This document shows, piece after piece, positions 36,047 to 43,350 of a stretch of 64,000 bases of DNA. The DNA is taken from positions 124,001 through 188,000 of the forward strand of contig QFPN01000002.1 of assembly GCA_003241695.1 (NCBI GenBank). Direction: 5' to 3'. The stretch comes from Ancylobacter novellus (GTDB lineage: Bacteria > Pseudomonadota > Alphaproteobacteria > Rhizobiales > Methylopilaceae). The notes beneath the pieces are model-generated. The model did not search any database. It saw only the letters and a list, made by a program, of their open reading frames with translations, and was not told where the DNA came from. The position numbers were made by a program, and so were the translations under genes. The stretch's first letter is position 1. Each line of letters begins with the position of its first letter.

Positions 36047-36065
36047 TATGCTCGTTATGAGCATA
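36047..36065 (-). promoter_or_regulatory. Palindromic operator upstream of nadABC (NadQ-like site)
   Basis: TATGCTCGTTATGAGCATA is a perfect 7-bp inverted repeat around a 5-bp centre, 28 bp before the nadA start. An overlapping GTTAT-GAGC-ATAAC repeat (36054-36067) makes the site more symmetrical. Comparative genomics has assigned nadABC operators in alphaproteobacteria to the repressor NadQ. I infer that type here but cannot check its published consensus. Confidence 0.6.
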
Positions 36066-36279
36066 ACTATGATAGTGGGGATCGATCGCAATTTGAAGGG
36101 CGGCGCCAAAGAAATGTCACAAGCGGCTCGACGCCTTTCAGGCGCGCTCCGGAAGCGGATGTCCGGGCGAAGATTTTGCTGAACGAACAGGCGGTCCCAG
36201 AGGGCTGTCCAGCGTGCCCGGACCCCTCGTTCCCCTGATGAGGCGCATCACCGAGTTTCATGAGCGCGTCTCCTCGCAT

Positions 36280-36291
36280 CACGTTAACGTG
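36280..36291. promoter_or_regulatory. 12-bp perfect palindrome before the MFS gene
   Basis: CACGTTAACGTG lies 28 bp before the MFS start and is a candidate operator. The rest of 36068-36318 shows no supported gene. Confidence 0.35.
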
Positions 36292-36318
36292 GCCTGACGC
36301 CTCACGTTGCGGTTCGCC

Positions 36319-37533
36319 ATGTCGTCCTCCGTTCCCTCCCGTCTGCCGCTCGTCATCTTCTGCGGCTGCGCGATCGCCTGCCTGACCTTCGGTCCGCGCG
36401 CGACCGCAGGGCTGATGCTCACGCCGATCTCGGAGACGAACGGCTGGGGCCGCGACGTGTTCGCGCTGTCCTTCGCGATCCAGAACCTGCTGTGGGGGCT
36501 CGGCCAGCCCTTCGCCGGCGGCTTCGCCGACCGGTTCGGCGCGCGGCCGGTGCTGATCGTCGGCGGGCTGCTCTATGCGGCCGGCCTCGCGCTGATGCCG
36601 CTGTCGACGACGCCCGGCGCCATGCATCTTTCGGCGGGCCTGCTGATCGGTTTCGCGCTGTCCGGCGCGTCCTTCTCGATCGTCATCGGCGCCTTCGCCA
36701 AGCTGCTTCCGGCCGAATGGCGGACGCTCGGCTTCGGCTTTGGCACCGCGGCGGGGTCGTTCGGGCAGTTCCTGTTCACGCCGCTCGCCTCCGCGCTGAT
36801 CGACTCCTATGGCTGGCAGACAACCGCGCTGATCTTCTCCGGTCTTATGCTGCTGGTGCTGCCGCTCTCTATCCCGCTCGCGACCCGGCCGGTCGCGGAC
36901 GCGGGCGGCGGCGCTCCGGTTCGCGACCAGACGGTCGCGGAGGCCCTGAAGGAGGCCTTCGCGACGCCGAGCTACTGGCTGCTCGTGATCGGCTTCTTCA
37001 CCTGCGGCTTCCATCTCGCCTTCATCACCGCGCACCTGCCGCCCTTCCTGATCGACAAGGGAATCTCGCCCCAGGTCGGCGGCTGGGCGCTGGCGCTGAT
37101 CGGGCTGTTCAACATCGCGGGCTCCCTGTCGTCCGGCGTCCTGTCTGGACGGATGCCGAAGCGCCATCTCCTCGCGGCGATCTATTTCGCGCGGGCGATC
37201 CTGATCTCGGCCTTCGTGTTCTTCCCCGTGACGCCCGCCACCGCGCTCATTTTCGGGGCGGGCATCGGCCTGTTGTGGCTCTCCACCATCCCGCCGACCT
37301 CGGGCCTCGTCGCGACGATGTTCGGCACGCGCTACATGACCATGCTCTACGGCGTGGTGTTTCTCAGCCACCAGATCGGCTCGTTCATGGGCGTCTGGCT
37401 CGGCGGCGTGATCTATGAGGCCTATGGCAACTACGACCTGATCTGGAAGATCGCGATCGCGCTCTCGGTCATGTCGGCGCTCGTGAACCTGCCGATCCGC
37501 GAGCGCCCGGTGGCGCGGGCCGCAGCGGCGTGA
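36319..37533 (+). CDS. MFS transporter (OxlT / monocarboxylate-like)
   Basis: This 404-residue inner-membrane transporter has 12 predicted helices. The loop 2-3 MFS motif is present as GGFADRFGARPVLIVGG, and the N-terminal region FGPRATAGLMLTPISETNGWGRD is typical of the oxalate/formate antiporter-like (COG2223/2271) subgroup. The substrate is unknown, probably a small carboxylate. ATG 36319 starts the protein; the frame is open 12 bp further. A hairpin at 37572 follows. Confidence 0.9.
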   Translation: MSSSVPSRLPLVIFCGCAIACLTFGPRATAGLMLTPISETNGWGRDVFALSFAIQNLLWGLGQPFAGGFADRFGARPVLIVGGLLYAAGLALMPLSTTPGAMHLSAGLLIGFALSGASFSIVIGAFAKLLPAEWRTLGFGFGTAAGSFGQFLFTPLASALIDSYGWQTTALIFSGLMLLVLPLSIPLATRPVADAGGGAPVRDQTVAEALKEAFATPSYWLLVIGFFTCGFHLAFITAHLPPFLIDKGISPQVGGWALALIGLFNIAGSLSSGVLSGRMPKRHLLAAIYFARAILISAFVFFPVTPATALIFGAGIGLLWLSTIPPTSGLVATMFGTRYMTMLYGVVFLSHQIGSFMGVWLGGVIYEAYGNYDLIWKIAIALSVMSALVNLPIRERPVARAAAA

Positions 37534-37571
37534 AGACGCCACGACCCAAGTTATCTCTGATGCGATCGCAG

Positions 37572-37588
37572 GTTCGACAATGTCGAAC
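37572..37588. terminator. Hairpin between convergent genes
   Basis: GTTCGAC-AAT-GTCGAAC is a perfect 7-bp stem with no T-run, between the MFS gene and the convergent sulfotransferase-like gene. A perfect palindrome TGCGATCGCA adjoins at 37561-37570. Confidence 0.35.
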
Positions 37589-37639
37589 GGTCCTCGGTCC
37601 GGACGGGCGTGGACCTGGACGACGATCGTCCGATCATGG

Positions 37640-38776
37640 CTATTGAGACGAAAACAGTTCGCGTTCTGATGGCCGCCGGATCAACTCAGGCCCCCGAGCG
37701 ATCTTCATTGCTTCGTCGCCGCCCGCGCGCGCCATCCGCCTCTTCTCGCGCTTGTCCCGTCGAGCGCGGCGCTTAATCGTCCTCAGAATTTTATCCACGA
37801 CAGCTTCAATCTCCAGCCTCTCTGGATCGGGAATTGTCGAGGGATCTACAACGTTTTGGACATAAGTCCGCGACGGGAACACATCTTCATAGTTTCCTAT
37901 AGGAAACCGAGACAGAAACTCTCTGTTTGAGACCTCGTACCTCTCCCTGATCGAGCGTGCGATGTCGTCGCTTAATGCCATGTACGGCTTCTCACGCCAT
38001 TGATGTTTGCGCATTGCCGCGCGCAACGCAGCTTTGACCTCGCCGTGGATCTCGGAGTTCGGAGATAAGATTTCCGATCCGACCATAACACGTTGCGCCA
38101 CATAGATTGTCTTCGCTCCGACATTCGAATTGATCCGGGCGGGAAATTTCCAGTCACTGTCCGGCTCGACGCCGAGGCGACGACAAAAGTCAACTTCGAG
38201 GCCTGTCTTTACAGCCATATCGAAAGAAACGACCTCAAGTTGAATCTTGGGATGATCCATCAAGCCGTTCAGATACCGAACTGGATCCGCCCGTCCAGTT
38301 TCAAACCATTTGTCCACAAATTCCATGAACGTATTTTTTGCATAGAGGCGCTTCTGTTGTTGCACATACCAAGAATTGAGCCAATCCGGTTGGCTTCTGA
38401 CGTATGCTATGATATGAATGCTATAGTTATTTTCATCAAAAAGCTGAATAATACTATTCAATGTTGCGGAATTTGTTATCTTTAAAGCAAATGTCTCGTG
38501 TGATAAAAGGATATTTTTTTCGCCCTGCTTGAGCACGCGCTCGATGCCGGACCATCCTTTTCCGTTACGACGAACGGTTCCATCGGACGCCAGACCTCGA
38601 GACGCCATCAGGATATTATGATTACTCGCAATCCCATTATTCTTCAGTAAAGGAAAATAGACGCCGCGTTTCGAAAGAAGATCTGTGTTCTTCGCCAAAA
38701 AACGCTGTATCGATGTCGTTCCCGTTTTATGGGGGCCGATATGGATAAAACATTTTCGGGGTGCGTCCAGGGTCAT
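37640..38776 (-). CDS. Sulfotransferase-fold protein, low GC
   Basis: The 378-residue protein opens with FIHIGPHKTGTTSIQRFLAK (residues about 10-29). This matches the PAPS 5'-phosphosulfate-binding loop of sulfotransferases (K-T-G-T-T/S). A second binding-type stretch, IIAYVRSQPDWLNSWYVQQ, matches the 3'-phosphate-binding R-x-P-x-x-x-x-x-S/W region. The C-terminus is basic. Base composition is much lower in GC than the surroundings, pointing to acquisition from elsewhere. The substrate is probably a glycan or other surface molecule. ATG 38776 is the natural start. Confidence 0.82.
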   Translation of the reverse strand: MTLDAPRKCFIHIGPHKTGTTSIQRFLAKNTDLLSKRGVYFPLLKNNGIASNHNILMASRGLASDGTVRRNGKGWSGIERVLKQGEKNILLSHETFALKITNSATLNSIIQLFDENNYSIHIIAYVRSQPDWLNSWYVQQQKRLYAKNTFMEFVDKWFETGRADPVRYLNGLMDHPKIQLEVVSFDMAVKTGLEVDFCRRLGVEPDSDWKFPARINSNVGAKTIYVAQRVMVGSEILSPNSEIHGEVKAALRAAMRKHQWREKPYMALSDDIARSIRERYEVSNREFLSRFPIGNYEDVFPSRTYVQNVVDPSTIPDPERLEIEAVVDKILRTIKRRARRDKREKRRMARAGGDEAMKIARGPELIRRPSERELFSSQ

Positions 38777-38822
38777 TCCAATCGCGTCCCTTTGAAGCTG
38801 GCTGAAACGGTCAGGCCATAAT

Positions 38823-38936
38823 TAAAACATTTTACCCCCGGGGACAGCAGGGCACCATATCCTGGTATTGCCGCTGGAGCGGGCTCGAACCCACGCTTAT
38901 TGCTAATAGGACGGGAAGCGCGCCTGAAATGTTTTA
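38823..38936. repeat. Inverted repeat bracketing a tRNA-3'-like fragment
   Basis: TAAAACATTT (38823-38832) and its exact inverse AAATGTTTTA (38927-38936) flank about 94 bp. Inside, 38875-38895 on the minus strand reads GTGGGTTCGAGCCCGCTCCA, which looks like a tRNA T-arm and acceptor end but does not pair well. This 306-bp gap between the two foreign-looking genes has no supported coding region. Confidence 0.4.
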
Positions 38937-39082
38937 CGGTTGGATCGCGTGAAACCGGAAAAATGCAGCAGCTGTGGCGGCCGTGCACGCCTTCGTCGTC
39001 TCGTTCTCTTCGCCGCGCCCGTAATTATGACGTTCGCAAGCCGCGCTGCTGGCGCGGCCGGTGGGTCGTCGGCGACGACGTT

Positions 39083-40699
39083 TCAGCGACAGACGGGCTC
39101 GGTCGCTTGTCCTTCCAGGCGATCCAGCGGAATTTCCATAAAGCGGATCGCTTCCTTCCACCCTTTCCGTTTGATGATTTCGCTGCCTTCAAAAAGCACT
39201 CCGACGGAGCGGCGTTGCGGTATATGTGCAAGAGCCGAATAACCGGCGCTGCCAGACCAGATATTGAGAGACGGCTCGACCGGGTCCGCCCCATCACATC
39301 CTGTTCTGAAGCCCGCTGTAATTTTATTATCTCTCATAAAAATCTTTGTAAGAACCAAGTTTGAACGCTCCGTCGTCGAACGTTTGGTTCGTTCGCGTTC
39401 GCCGGGGCCATCGCTGTTCTGGCTGTCGGCGCGGCTCGGCCCTGCGACGCTCGCGCTCACGGCTTCATGAGGGGTCGCGCCCGGGATTCCCACAATCGAG
39501 CCCTGAACGATTGCGTCGGGCAAAAGCTTCCTGCCCTTGAAAGCAATGAAATCGTCCGGGCCCCAACTCTCGCCGCCGTCATCGCTGACAGAGAACAGGC
39601 GATATTGCAGCGACAACGCCTTTTTTCCCCCGAGACTTCTCAAGCTCATGACGAGTCGCCCGTCGCCCAACGAGGCCACTTGACGCTCGCTTCCCTTGCG
39701 AACATCGAACGTGTCTGAGCAGACCCATGTTTCGCCCAGATCATCCGAGTAGAACGATAGCGGCGCTCCCGGGGCAAAAATTCTTGTCTTTCCGCGATAT
39801 TCGAACTCTGTGTTATTTCCGGGCCCAGGTCGTGGCCGAACATTAAATAGCATGCTTATTTTTCTATAGTTTTCCTTAATAATATTTTGATCAATTCCTA
39901 TTTTTTGTGCAATTGATTCGTAATTTTCAGTGCTGTTGCGTTCGCGGGAACGTTGTTGCTTTCTCGTGCTGGTGAAGTCGGCGGCGATCGAATCTCGGTT
40001 CGCAGCGGTTGACGAGGAAATGGTCTTGTCGTCAGCGAATAAAGGGTAGAGAGCGTCTTTCAAGACGCGTTCATCCTTAAAGGCCTTATCTATACAAGAA
40101 TGGTAGATCTCGGAGTGTATCCTTGACGGCTTCGACCATGTCGTTCCGAGATCGTTGCTCGTCGTCTGAAAGTATCTTTCGCGCGCGCTTGCTGTTTTTA
40201 AGTTGCTTGGCGAATTGGCGCAACCAAATTTGTCACCGCAATCAGCTTTCAAATTGAATCGGGCGCTGAAAACAACGATGAGTTTGTCTTTTACATATCC
40301 AACCGTCTGCGACCCGACCCGCATGTACCGGTCCGCCTTCGGAACCTTGGCGTAGTCGGGATCGTAAACGCTCGACTCCGGATCTGACATCGCTGTCGAG
40401 AGAGCGTCATTGTCCAGAACGACCGAGATCGGGCTCCATTTCTTGCCGTCTGGGCTCGTCCTCATGACGAGATCCACGTTGCCGTCGTCGCTGCACGGGC
40501 GTCGGCCGTTGAATCCCGAGCGGTTCTCCGACACCGCTACGAACTCTTTTCCCGTCCAGACGAGGCTTGGGATGCGATAGCAAAAATCCCGCTGGCCTTG
40601 GAACACGACCGAGGCGTCTTGACCCTCAACTCCTGCGTTTGCGCCGCCGAAAGAGAGAATGTTCAGCGCGAACGCGAGGGCTAGGAGGTTGGCTTTCAT
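39083..40699 (-). CDS. Secreted exo-alpha-sialidase (GH33-like)
   Basis: The 538-residue protein has a signal peptide (about residues 1-22). It carries the sialidase F/YRIP motif (CYRIPSLV, Arg42), the acid region DDGNVDLVMR (Asp71-72) and four Asp boxes (SPDGKKW, SNDLGTTW, SDDLGETW, SDDGGESW). The SERQVASLGDGRLVM stretch matches the conserved Glu region, AIVQGSIVG follows, and YSALAHI-to-VGVLFEG matches the Tyr/Glu end region. The catalytic set therefore looks complete. An extra polar, low-complexity insert near residues 225-290 interrupts the propeller. Such enzymes release terminal sialic acids. GC is low, as in the sulfotransferase gene. ATG 40699 follows GGAG. Confidence 0.88.
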   Translation of the reverse strand: MKANLLALAFALNILSFGGANAGVEGQDASVVFQGQRDFCYRIPSLVWTGKEFVAVSENRSGFNGRRPCSDDGNVDLVMRTSPDGKKWSPISVVLDNDALSTAMSDPESSVYDPDYAKVPKADRYMRVGSQTVGYVKDKLIVVFSARFNLKADCGDKFGCANSPSNLKTASARERYFQTTSNDLGTTWSKPSRIHSEIYHSCIDKAFKDERVLKDALYPLFADDKTISSSTAANRDSIAADFTSTRKQQRSRERNSTENYESIAQKIGIDQNIIKENYRKISMLFNVRPRPGPGNNTEFEYRGKTRIFAPGAPLSFYSDDLGETWVCSDTFDVRKGSERQVASLGDGRLVMSLRSLGGKKALSLQYRLFSVSDDGGESWGPDDFIAFKGRKLLPDAIVQGSIVGIPGATPHEAVSASVAGPSRADSQNSDGPGERERTKRSTTERSNLVLTKIFMRDNKITAGFRTGCDGADPVEPSLNIWSGSAGYSALAHIPQRRSVGVLFEGSEIIKRKGWKEAIRFMEIPLDRLEGQATEPVCR

Positions 40700-40883
40700 C
40701 GACGACGTCTCCAAATGATGCCCTTGGCCATTCGTCGTTTCGGCGCCGATTTCCTACGGTAACAGGGCGGTTCGGCAGCGGCACGATACGACGTTTTGGC
40801 GTCTCAGCCACGCGTGTGCGACAAGCGCCTATGCGTAAGAAGCCTGCTGCTTCACCGCAATCTGCCCGTTTCGAGGAGTCCAG

Positions 40884-41867
40884 ATGTCCGCTTTCCGCGC
40901 GCTGCGCATCGACAAGACCGACAGCGGCCAGACCGTCTCGACCGTCGACTTTCCCGAAAGCGAGCTGATGGAGGGTGACGTCGTCGTGCGCGTCACCCAC
41001 TCGACGGTGAACTACAAGGACGGGCTCGCGATCACCGGCAAGTCGCCCGTGGTGCGCCGGTTCCCGATGATCCCGGGAATCGATTTCGCGGGAACGGTGA
41101 CGGCGTCGGACAATCCGGAGTTCAAGGTCGGCGACGCGGTCATCCTGAACGGTTGGGGCGTCGGCGAGACCCATCTCGGCGGCTACGCCGAATGCGCGCG
41201 CGTGAAGGGCGACTGGCTGGTGCCGCTGCCGGACGGTCTTTCGGCCGCCGACGCCATGGCGGTCGGCACCGCCGGCTACACCGCGATGCTGTGCGTCATG
41301 GCGCTCGAGCGGCATGGCGTGACGCCGGACAAGGGTCCCGTGCTGGTGACGGGCGCGGCCGGCGGCGTCGGCTCGGTCGCCGTCGCGCTGCTCGCCAAGC
41401 TCGGTTACCACGTTGTCGCCTCGACCGGACGCCTGGAAGAGGGCGACTGGCTGAAAGCGCTCGGCGCATCCGGGATCATGCACCGCGACGAACTGGCTGC
41501 GCCCGGCAAGCCGCTTCAGAAGGAGCGTTTCGGCGGGGTGGTGGATTCGGTCGGTTCGGTCCCGCTCGCGAACGCCATCGCCCAGACGAAGGCCGGCGGC
41601 GCGGTGGCGGCCTGCGGGCTCGCGGCCGGCATGGACCTGCCGACCTCGGTCGCGCCCTTCATCCTGCGTGGCGTGTCGCTGCTCGGGATCAACAGCGTGA
41701 CGGTGCCGAAGCCGATCCGCATCGAGGCCTGGGATCGGATTGCGCGGGATCTCGACCGCGAGAAGCTCGCCGCGATCACGAAGACGATCGGCTTCGACGA
41801 GATCGTGCCGACCGCGAAAGCCATCGTCGAAGGCAAGGTGCGCGGCCGCGTGGTGGTGGAGATCTGA
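40884..41867 (+). CDS. acuI: Acrylyl-CoA reductase-type quinone oxidoreductase (AcuI/YhdH)
   Basis: This 327-residue medium-chain dehydrogenase/reductase has no zinc ligands. It carries the family marks TVNYKDGLAITGK, PGIDFAGTV, NGWGVGETHLGGYAE and the NADPH-binding LVTGAAGGVGSVAVALL. AcuI enzymes reduce acrylyl-CoA to propionyl-CoA. Its role here may be acrylate detoxification or a branch of C3 metabolism. It is divergent from the sialidase gene. Dispersed repeats separate it from argC. Confidence 0.93.
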   Translation: MSAFRALRIDKTDSGQTVSTVDFPESELMEGDVVVRVTHSTVNYKDGLAITGKSPVVRRFPMIPGIDFAGTVTASDNPEFKVGDAVILNGWGVGETHLGGYAECARVKGDWLVPLPDGLSAADAMAVGTAGYTAMLCVMALERHGVTPDKGPVLVTGAAGGVGSVAVALLAKLGYHVVASTGRLEEGDWLKALGASGIMHRDELAAPGKPLQKERFGGVVDSVGSVPLANAIAQTKAGGAVAACGLAAGMDLPTSVAPFILRGVSLLGINSVTVPKPIRIEAWDRIARDLDREKLAAITKTIGFDEIVPTAKAIVEGKVRGRVVVEI

Positions 41868-41875
41868 GGATGAGC

Positions 41876-41996
41876 GTCGTCCCGGACGGCCGACAGGCCG
41901 ATCCGGGATCGTCATCCAACTGAAGCGCAGGTATGAGAAGCGCCTCGTCCTGAACACGATCCCGGCTCTCCGCTTCGCTTCGGTCGGGATGACGGC
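41876..41996. repeat. Composite dispersed repeat between acuI and argC
   Basis: CGTCGTCCCGGAC to GATCCGGGATCG (41876-41913) is a copy of the palindrome at 11671. ACGATCCCGGCTCTCCGCTT to CGGGATGACGG (41957-41995) repeats the element upstream of speB. Confidence 0.75.
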
Positions 41997-42010
41997 TGTG
42001 TGGAAAGACC

Positions 42011-43063
42011 ATGACCGACCTGCTGAACGTCGCGATCCTCGGGGCCTCCGGCTACACCGGCGCGGAGCTCGTTCGCCTGCTGTCGCGCCACCCTAGGGTC
42101 GCGATTCGGGCGCTGACCGCCGACCGGAAAGCAGGCCAGTCGATGGCCGACGTCTTTCCGCAGTTCGCGGCTCTCGACCTTCCGAAGCTGACCACCATCG
42201 CCGAGGTGGATCTCGACGCGATCGATCTCGTGTTCTGCGCGCTGCCGCACGGCACGACTCAGCAGGTGATCGCCGACCTGTTCGCGAAGAAGCCCTCGAT
42301 CAAGGTCGTGGACCTGTCGGCCGACTTCCGGCTCGCCGACCCGGCGGCCTATGAGACCTGGTACGGCCATCCGCATCAGGCGATGCACCTGCAGCCGGAC
42401 GCCGTCTACGGCGTCAGCGAGATTTATCGCGACGCCGTCAAGGGCGCGAAGCTCGTCGCCAATCCCGGCTGCCACTCGACGACGTCGATCCTGCCGCTGG
42501 TCCCGCTGCTGCGCGAAAAGCTCATCGAACCCGACCGCATCTCGATCGTGTCGGCGACCGGCATGTCGGGCGCCGGCCGGGCCGCCAAGGAGGAGATGCT
42601 GTTCTCCGAGGTGTCGGAGGGCGTGCACGCCTACGGGGTCGGCAAGCACCGGCACACGGCCGAACTCGACCAGGAGTTCGACAAGGCCGCCGGCCGGACG
42701 GCGCGCGCCACCTTCACGCCGCTGCTGATCCCGATGAACCGCGGCATCTACGCGACCATCACGGTGACGCTCGCTGGCGGAGCGACGGCGGAAGCGCTGC
42801 ATGCGGCGCTCCAGACCGCCTATTGGGGCGAACCGTTCGTCACCGTGCTGCCGTTCGGCAAGGCGCCCCAGTCGCGCCACGTGCGGGGCTCGAACAACGT
42901 CCAGCTCGGCGTCGCGGCAGACCGCGAGCCGGATCGCGCGATCGTGGTCTCGGCCCTCGACAACCTCGTCAAAGGCGCCTCCGGTCAAGCGGTGCAGAAC
43001 ATGAACCTCGTGGTCGGGTTCGACGAGACCGAGGGCCTAGGGCAGCTCGCGATCTTCCCGTAA
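42011..43063 (+). CDS. argC: N-acetyl-gamma-glutamyl-phosphate reductase
   Basis: This 350-residue enzyme is of the long ArgC form. It reduces N-acetylglutamyl phosphate to the semialdehyde in arginine synthesis. It has the NADP motif ILGASGYTGAELVRLL, the catalytic Cys in NPGCHSTT and the C-terminal GNNVQLG-like stretch SNNVQLGVA. In many Rhizobiales argC follows rpsI; here it is 12 kb away, next to acuI, which suggests local rearrangement. Confidence 0.97.
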   Translation: MTDLLNVAILGASGYTGAELVRLLSRHPRVAIRALTADRKAGQSMADVFPQFAALDLPKLTTIAEVDLDAIDLVFCALPHGTTQQVIADLFAKKPSIKVVDLSADFRLADPAAYETWYGHPHQAMHLQPDAVYGVSEIYRDAVKGAKLVANPGCHSTTSILPLVPLLREKLIEPDRISIVSATGMSGAGRAAKEEMLFSEVSEGVHAYGVGKHRHTAELDQEFDKAAGRTARATFTPLLIPMNRGIYATITVTLAGGATAEALHAALQTAYWGEPFVTVLPFGKAPQSRHVRGSNNVQLGVAADREPDRAIVVSALDNLVKGASGQAVQNMNLVVGFDETEGLGQLAIFP

Positions 43064-43093
43064 GGCGTCGCCGGCGACGGCGATCGAACTGCT

Positions 43094-43107
43094 TTGACCG
43101 AGATCAA
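43094..43107 (+). promoter_or_regulatory. FNR/FixK-type box
   Basis: TTGACCGAGATCAA matches the TTGA-N6-TCAA anaerobox. The symmetry extends outward to CTGCT on the left and AGCAG on the right. Its centre is 63 bp before the 43164 ATG, so a class II start about 41 bp downstream would leave a leader of some 22 bp. Confidence 0.7.
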
Positions 43108-43163
43108 AGCAGCGAAAGCATTCGTCTGGTGAGGTGAGGGCGTCTCAGAAGGGAGCCCCCGCC

Positions 43164-43253
43164 ATGCCGATGGAATCGATCCTGATCATCGCCGCCATTC
43201 TCTCCGCCTTCGGCGTTTTCGCCGGGACGCTCGCCTACGCGATGAACCGCTGA
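43164..43253 (+). CDS. 29-residue membrane micro-protein behind an FNR/FixK box
   Basis: The 29-residue frame has a GGGAG ribosome site, a single hydrophobic helix (residues about 5-25, starting SILIIAAILSAFGVFAGT) and a polar C-terminus (YAMNR). It is preceded by an FNR/FixK-type box and followed by a 16-bp-stem terminator, so it is a complete small transcription unit. The form recalls small subunits or regulators of respiratory oxidases (CydX, CcoS/CcoM-like) but no homology can be claimed. Confidence 0.65.
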   Translation: MPMESILIIAAILSAFGVFAGTLAYAMNR

Positions 43254-43295
43254 GACCTGCTTTTCCTGGTTCTCCGGACAGTTCCCGGAGGCACG

Positions 43296-43347
43296 GGGCG
43301 ACGTCGCCGGGCCGATCCCCTTGGTCCCGGCGACGTCGCCCTTTTTT
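43296..43347. terminator. Very strong terminator hairpin
   Basis: A perfect 16-bp stem (GGGCGACGTCGCCGGG / CCCGGCGACGTCGCCC, 43296-43311 and 43326-43341) is followed by TTTTTT on the + strand. It ends the micro-protein transcript and separates it from the convergent phaC. Confidence 0.9.
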
Positions 43348-43350
43348 CGT

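Noticed and set aside
36067..37542. 491-codon minus frame over the MFS gene
   Set aside because: It is a mirror frame; the + strand has 12 membrane helices and MFS motifs.
38875..38895. Complete tRNA gene in the low-GC insert
   Set aside because: Only a T-arm/acceptor-like stretch is seen, the stem pairs poorly and there is no anticodon arm.
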